Shown here one piece after another: positions 61,001 to 64,000 of a stretch of 64,000 nt of DNA; the stretch's first letter is position 1; every line of letters starts with the position of its first letter. The notes under the pieces were generated by a model. The model searched no databases and was not told where the DNA came from. It worked only from the letters and a program-made list of their open reading frames with translations. This stretch comes from Acanthaster planci. Taxonomy: Eukaryota > Echinodermata > Asteroidea > Valvatida > Acanthasteridae. The translations under genes and the position numbers were made by a program. The stretch covers positions 2,421,329 through 2,485,328 of the forward strand of contig NW_019091371.1 of NCBI RefSeq assembly GCF_001949145.1, given 5' to 3'.

Positions 61001-63376
61001 CGCAGGAATTACTGATTCATGCACACCAATTCGAGACAGTAATTCATGCAAATCAACTACAACGCAATAACCATTTAACAAACAGACAAAGATTGCCCTG
61101 TCCCTTTCTGGACTTTTAGTTCATGCAACTCAGGAGCCCGGGCATGTGTCCATGATCTCTGCATGCGCATGAAGCTGTTGACCATTTCCGAAACGTAATG
61201 CTGCAAAATAGGGCCAGTGAATTTGCAAAGTGTACAATTTTGTAAAGAAAGGGGGAATTTCGATAAAAGAGGGGATTAAACCGTCGACGAGACGGTTTGT
61301 ATTGGACATCTGAAACAATTTTTTATAAGCTGTGCTTGCTCGACAATTGCATGTATCTTATTCCTGGAAGCCAGCAGCAAACTAAACGCTGATTAAATTT
61401 AGCCTGCGCCAAGGCGTTAATGCCACTGTGACCTAGAGTAAATCTGGATCAAAGTCTTGTTTCTGCCAGTGGGGAACTATTTAGGGCGTTTACGAAACGG
61501 TTGGCTCGGGCTCAGTCTCTGGCGTCACTGGTACCAGTCCGCATGGTGAGAGTCTCCTCAAGTGTCTGGAACCAGCGAAGACTAAGCCCAAGCCACCCGT
61601 TTCGTAAATGCCCATGTTGCATGGTAACAAATTAAAAGGTGACTCCCTTAAAGTTGTACGAAAGGTGGACTGGAAACTTTGTACCGGTGACCTGTTTCAT
61701 CAACAAAACAGCATGGCACATAGTATAGCATGCAACAGAAAAGGGTACACGTACACAAATCTAATATCTCACATTTGTGACAAACGTCACAAGTGTTGTT
61801 CCTCACTGAACTAAACACTGGATTGCTCATACACGCAGGCCTATACATGCATGAAGTTCAAACGTTGCTAAATGTTTAGTACTGCACGATGGGCATGTCT
61901 CAGAAGCAGACTGATGCTATGGACTCACTTCTATGGACAAAATATGACTACGTAGAATTTAGAAATAAAAAGATTCATGAGCTGCTACTGGTTTAGTTTT
62001 GATTTTAGTTCAAATAGGTTCGATCTATCACAGCTAGTGGTCTATTTTCAAACTTTTACCTGCACTTTTTTGGAAGTTCAGAGTGTTCCCATCGCTCCCA
62101 CAGAGAACAGGATTGTTATTCCCAGTAACACTGATTTCACCCACTGACACGCTCGACTCCTCACGGGGGGCTCGATGACGTGGCAAACAGGACTCCCGTC
62201 CTGCCGGCGGACTCTGGAGAGAATCCTCTGGAATAACACGGGGAAAAGGGGAGTTTAGACTTAATTAAGGCTAGCCATTTTCCTATAAAAAAGTTGCACA
62301 TTTTCTATGGATGCATTCTGACTTCACAGCTGTTCTGCGTTCCAACACAATGGAATTACAAAACTGGTCTGCAAATTATTGAACAAAATATTCCACGCTT
62401 AGAAAATATAAACCTACTCGATCTTTACATACATGTGTCATGCAAATAAAGTACAGCCAGGTCCATGTTTGTTTACACACACTGCAATTGTTAAATTTAA
62501 GACACTCCTAATCAGTAATGCAGTTGAACTTGACCACACAAGACAAGACACAAGACCAATTACAAGATCAGCCAGGGTGAACAATGACAAGGATGTTTCA
62601 GAATTTATACGAATAGCTTGTGACTTGAATTTAGATTTGAGGTTCTGTGACGGTCTTACAGGTCTTGTGATAATCGCAAGAGGACTGAAGAAAGCTTATG
62701 ATCTCACTTGTAACTGTATTTTAAAATTGTACATCATTGTATTATCCTCAAGTTTCTAATAAAGGCCCATTAACCCTAACACTCCTCAATCCTTCACCTG
62801 TTGGAGGACTGAGGAGTGTTAGGGTTAAAAATCATCCTAGAAGTGTTAGGATTATACGGCCGGTCGTACGTAATTCCATCACTGAATATAACAGATTATC
62901 AGCAGTAGAAACAGCATATTGCTCCCTTTTAATCAGTTTCTTGACTTCGCTTTTGAAGCCCCAAATCCTTGCTTCTTACGTTGACGCAAGTTCTTCATAA
63001 CCATAGAGGTTTTAAAAGCATGGATTGCAATAAATACAGCCGCGACAAAGGTACTGTGTAACAATATCTGCAGCAGCGGGTCGGAACTTGTACATGCATG
63101 CATATTGCACTGTAAATGCCTACACCTACACACGTTGCAGGCAGTATCGCAGTCACACTGCTTGAGATCGAGACCACAAGATCACACAAGGTCATCACAA
63201 CAACACCGTGCAAATTCTCCGTCTGGATTCAAGTCGCAATCAATTCAGAAGATCTTCAACCACAGCGGTCTGATGAGTGAGTCTGGCCTTGTTATCGTCT
63301 AAACCACAACACTACCAAATGGTTAATTTTGATTCTTACCTACTGTTGAGGAAATGCCATGACTCTCATCAGCCAT
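49095..63376 (-). CDS. XRCC6: Ku70, DNA end-binding subunit, with long N-terminal extension
   Basis: Nuclear partner of Ku80 that binds double-strand breaks in non-homologous end joining. Eighteen - strand exons join in frame (789 residues): 63376-63340, 62227-62060, 60737-60612, 60243-60118, 59177-58975, 56664-56572, 56340-56286, 55669-55579, 55156-54970, 54470-54313, 53990-53801, 53127-53007, 52096-51840, 51293-51182, 50775-50626, 49843-49752, 49453-49382, 49226-49095. Seen: vWA strand EGVIFLIDC (about residue 192); KRIFLFTN (exon 9); barrel LGFKPRHE, FVFPDELMVSGSTRLFSALL and IVALLPQ (exon 13); PAGFHLIKLP; KLQFSFRSENYENPSLKRH; DEFKRTVYPEGY. The end is a SAP helix pair (TVAQLKAFCVENRLATRGKK), which separates Ku70 from Ku80. 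Human Ku70 has 609 residues; the excess is mostly N-terminal. The start ATG has context aagATGg. Small exons in weakly conserved parts are the least certain. Confidence 0.9.
57692..57982 (+). pseudogene. Unidentified coding-like relic in XRCC6 intron 5, opposite strand
   Basis: After TCCAGCACAG, one frame reads 32 codons (KITYEAKYETEKSPS... EYEEFFSDI), a TAG at 57,788-57,790, then 63 more codons in the same frame (GDVLGNNSLECVKGLN ... VTLTYDELLQFKKLVEIK) to TGA. AATAAAATAAA follows shortly. The composition looks protein-like (charged and aliphatic, no low complexity). I do not recognise the family. It could be the 3' end of a processed gene or transposon ORF with one nonsense change. Confidence 0.4.
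58150..58670. repeat. Degenerate tandem repeat, period about 150 bp, 3-4 copies
   Basis: TCTCAGAAT recurs near 58,328, 58,476 and 58,625. TATTGATRAARTATCGA-like words recur near 58,230, 58,376 and 58,533, with TTGCCCAACC at similar spacing. In intron 5 of XRCC6, beside the relic at 57,692. Confidence 0.75.
59217..59757. repeat. Large inverted repeat (arms about 165 bp, spacer about 210 bp)
   Basis: The left arm (about 59,217-59,385) and the reverse complement of the right arm (about 59,593-59,757) share AAAGAGAAATGTGT, TTGTGATGTTA and TGACAAGTT..GCATATTT with few indels. In XRCC6 intron 4. Read outward from the left arm and inward on - for the right arm, both keep an open frame with KEKCVS and VMLLR. 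Confidence 0.75.
60118..62227 (-). other. XRCC6: Ser/Thr-rich N-terminal extension exons of Ku70
   Basis: Exons 2, 3 and 4 (168, 126 and 126 nt) each begin and end in phase 1, so any can be skipped without losing frame. They encode about 140 low-complexity residues (SVSVGEISVTG, STSTTSADETSG, STGEETI, TLPPTPPYTRSSTRR) with no known fold. Exons 1-4 plus the start of exon 5 put the vWA core near residue 192, against about 35 in human Ku70. Confidence 0.75.
61485..61613. mobile_element. Foldback MITE in XRCC6 intron 2
   Basis: GGGCGTTTACGAAACGG...TGGCT at the left is the inverted copy of AGCC..CCGTTTCGTAAATGCCC at the right, about 29 bp with few mismatches. Same family as the element at 40,681. 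TSD not clear. Confidence 0.75.
62480..62745. repeat. CAAGAC-rich inverted repeat, copy 2 (XRCC6 intron 1)
   Basis: The words ACACAAGACAAGACACAAG, then AGGGTGAACA.TG.CAA, GACTTGAATTTAGA and GGTCTTGTGA occur in the same order as at 43,600-43,830. Confidence 0.5.
62770..62828. repeat. Perfect 19-bp inverted repeat with telomere-like ends
   Basis: TTAACCCTAACACTCCTCA (62,770-62,788) and its exact reverse complement (62,810-62,828), loop 21 nt. In XRCC6 intron 1. Confidence 0.95.
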
Positions 63377-64000
63377 CTTTCTTGCTGAATGACCATATAC
63401 ACGCACAGGTCTGATTTATTGTCAAAGTGAGAGCCTAAATATGAGGTTTTACAGGAAGAAACTTTAAGCGCGAAATAAGTCAAATGTCTTTTCAGCGCTG
63501 GACAACCTTGTTCCCGAGCGCAATCGAACGTGGCAAAACGTACACAGTACATGTACACGCAATGTTCTGTTTTCAATAATGTGGGTTCGCCCGTACATGC
63601 CTCGAACAGCGACGCGGAATATAGTCAGGTGTAAGTGACGCGAGGGTTTGTATAGCATTCGCCGTCGTTGCACACGTCTATGAACACGATAGGCTAGGAT
63701 ATTGCTTACGTTGATAAAGGGTGCAGTGTCCCAATTCAAGGAAAATTCTCCGCCAGGCGGAGGCGCACAAAAAGTACCCCCAGAGATTGTTTCGAAAAGA
63801 GGGGTCTGTTTGGGCCAAGAAATGGTGGGATTGTATCAGTATGGCCCAGGATCATCTCTGCAGATTCAGGGGCACCCATCTGGGGGCAAAAAAGGACAAA
63901 AATGGGATTGAAAATTAAAAGAGCCCCAGGAAGGTGAGGGATGTCATTTGAAAAATGGCCGCTGGGAGGGCTTGGCAACTTTCACTTTTTGAGGGGGTGA
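63377..64000 (-). promoter_or_regulatory. XRCC6 5' flank and probable promoter region
   Basis: Sequence upstream of the Ku70 ATG. It is partly CpG-containing (CAGCGACGCGGAATA near 63,610; GCATTCGCCGTCGTTG near 63,660), which fits a TATA-less housekeeping promoter, but no element is decisive. From about 63,720 to the end it is G-rich with a short palindrome TCCGCCAGGCGGA and may be another repeat. Confidence 0.35.

Noticed and set aside
49095-63376. Ku80 (XRCC5) instead of Ku70
   Set aside because: The C-terminal SAP domain and the barrel anchors match Ku70. No Ku80 C-terminal helical domain is present.

Overview
The window is animal genomic DNA: genes are split into many short exons with GT/AG introns, and introns and intergenic DNA carry simple repeats, SINE/LINE relics and MITEs. 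The proteins are vertebrate-like but diverged, the introns are compact, and the DNA is rich in tacatgtac and taggcct(a/t) words. Together these suggest a marine invertebrate deuterostome. An echinoderm is my best guess and amphioxus or a hemichordate is possible; this is inference from texture, not a species call.

The layout has three gene groups. (1) About 1-19.6 kb, + strand: two tandem, apparently intact organic-anion transporter (SLCO/OATP) genes. Each has 11 coding exons with the same splice phases; the first is cut by the left edge of the window. (2) About 19.1-27.1 kb: two near-identical blocks, each carrying the last SLCO exon and an antisense non-LTR retrotransposon relic. Each block ends at an N, so the second may be the other haplotype left in the assembly rather than a real duplication. 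(3) About 28-46.4 kb, + strand: a tandem array of prostaglandin reductase 1 (PTGR1, leukotriene B4 12-hydroxydehydrogenase) genes. It holds one remnant of two exons and two complete nine-exon genes, each giving 327 residues. (4) About 49-63.4 kb, - strand, tail-to-tail with the last PTGR1: a Ku70 (XRCC6) gene I could join from 18 exons into one 789-codon frame. Its von Willebrand A-like core, beta-barrel and C-terminal SAP domain are preceded by an unusually long Ser/Thr-rich N-terminal extension.

Together, the two + strand families pair a transporter family known to carry eicosanoids, among other organic anions, with an enzyme family that inactivates 15-keto-prostaglandins and leukotriene B4. 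That makes a possible uptake-and-inactivation cluster; this is inference. Ku70 is a DNA end-binding repair protein and looks like an unrelated neighbour. Young insertions that distinguish paralogous copies (a hAT-type MITE with an empty site in the paralogue, a SINE, a foldback MITE) make the window a good record of duplication followed by transposon insertion.
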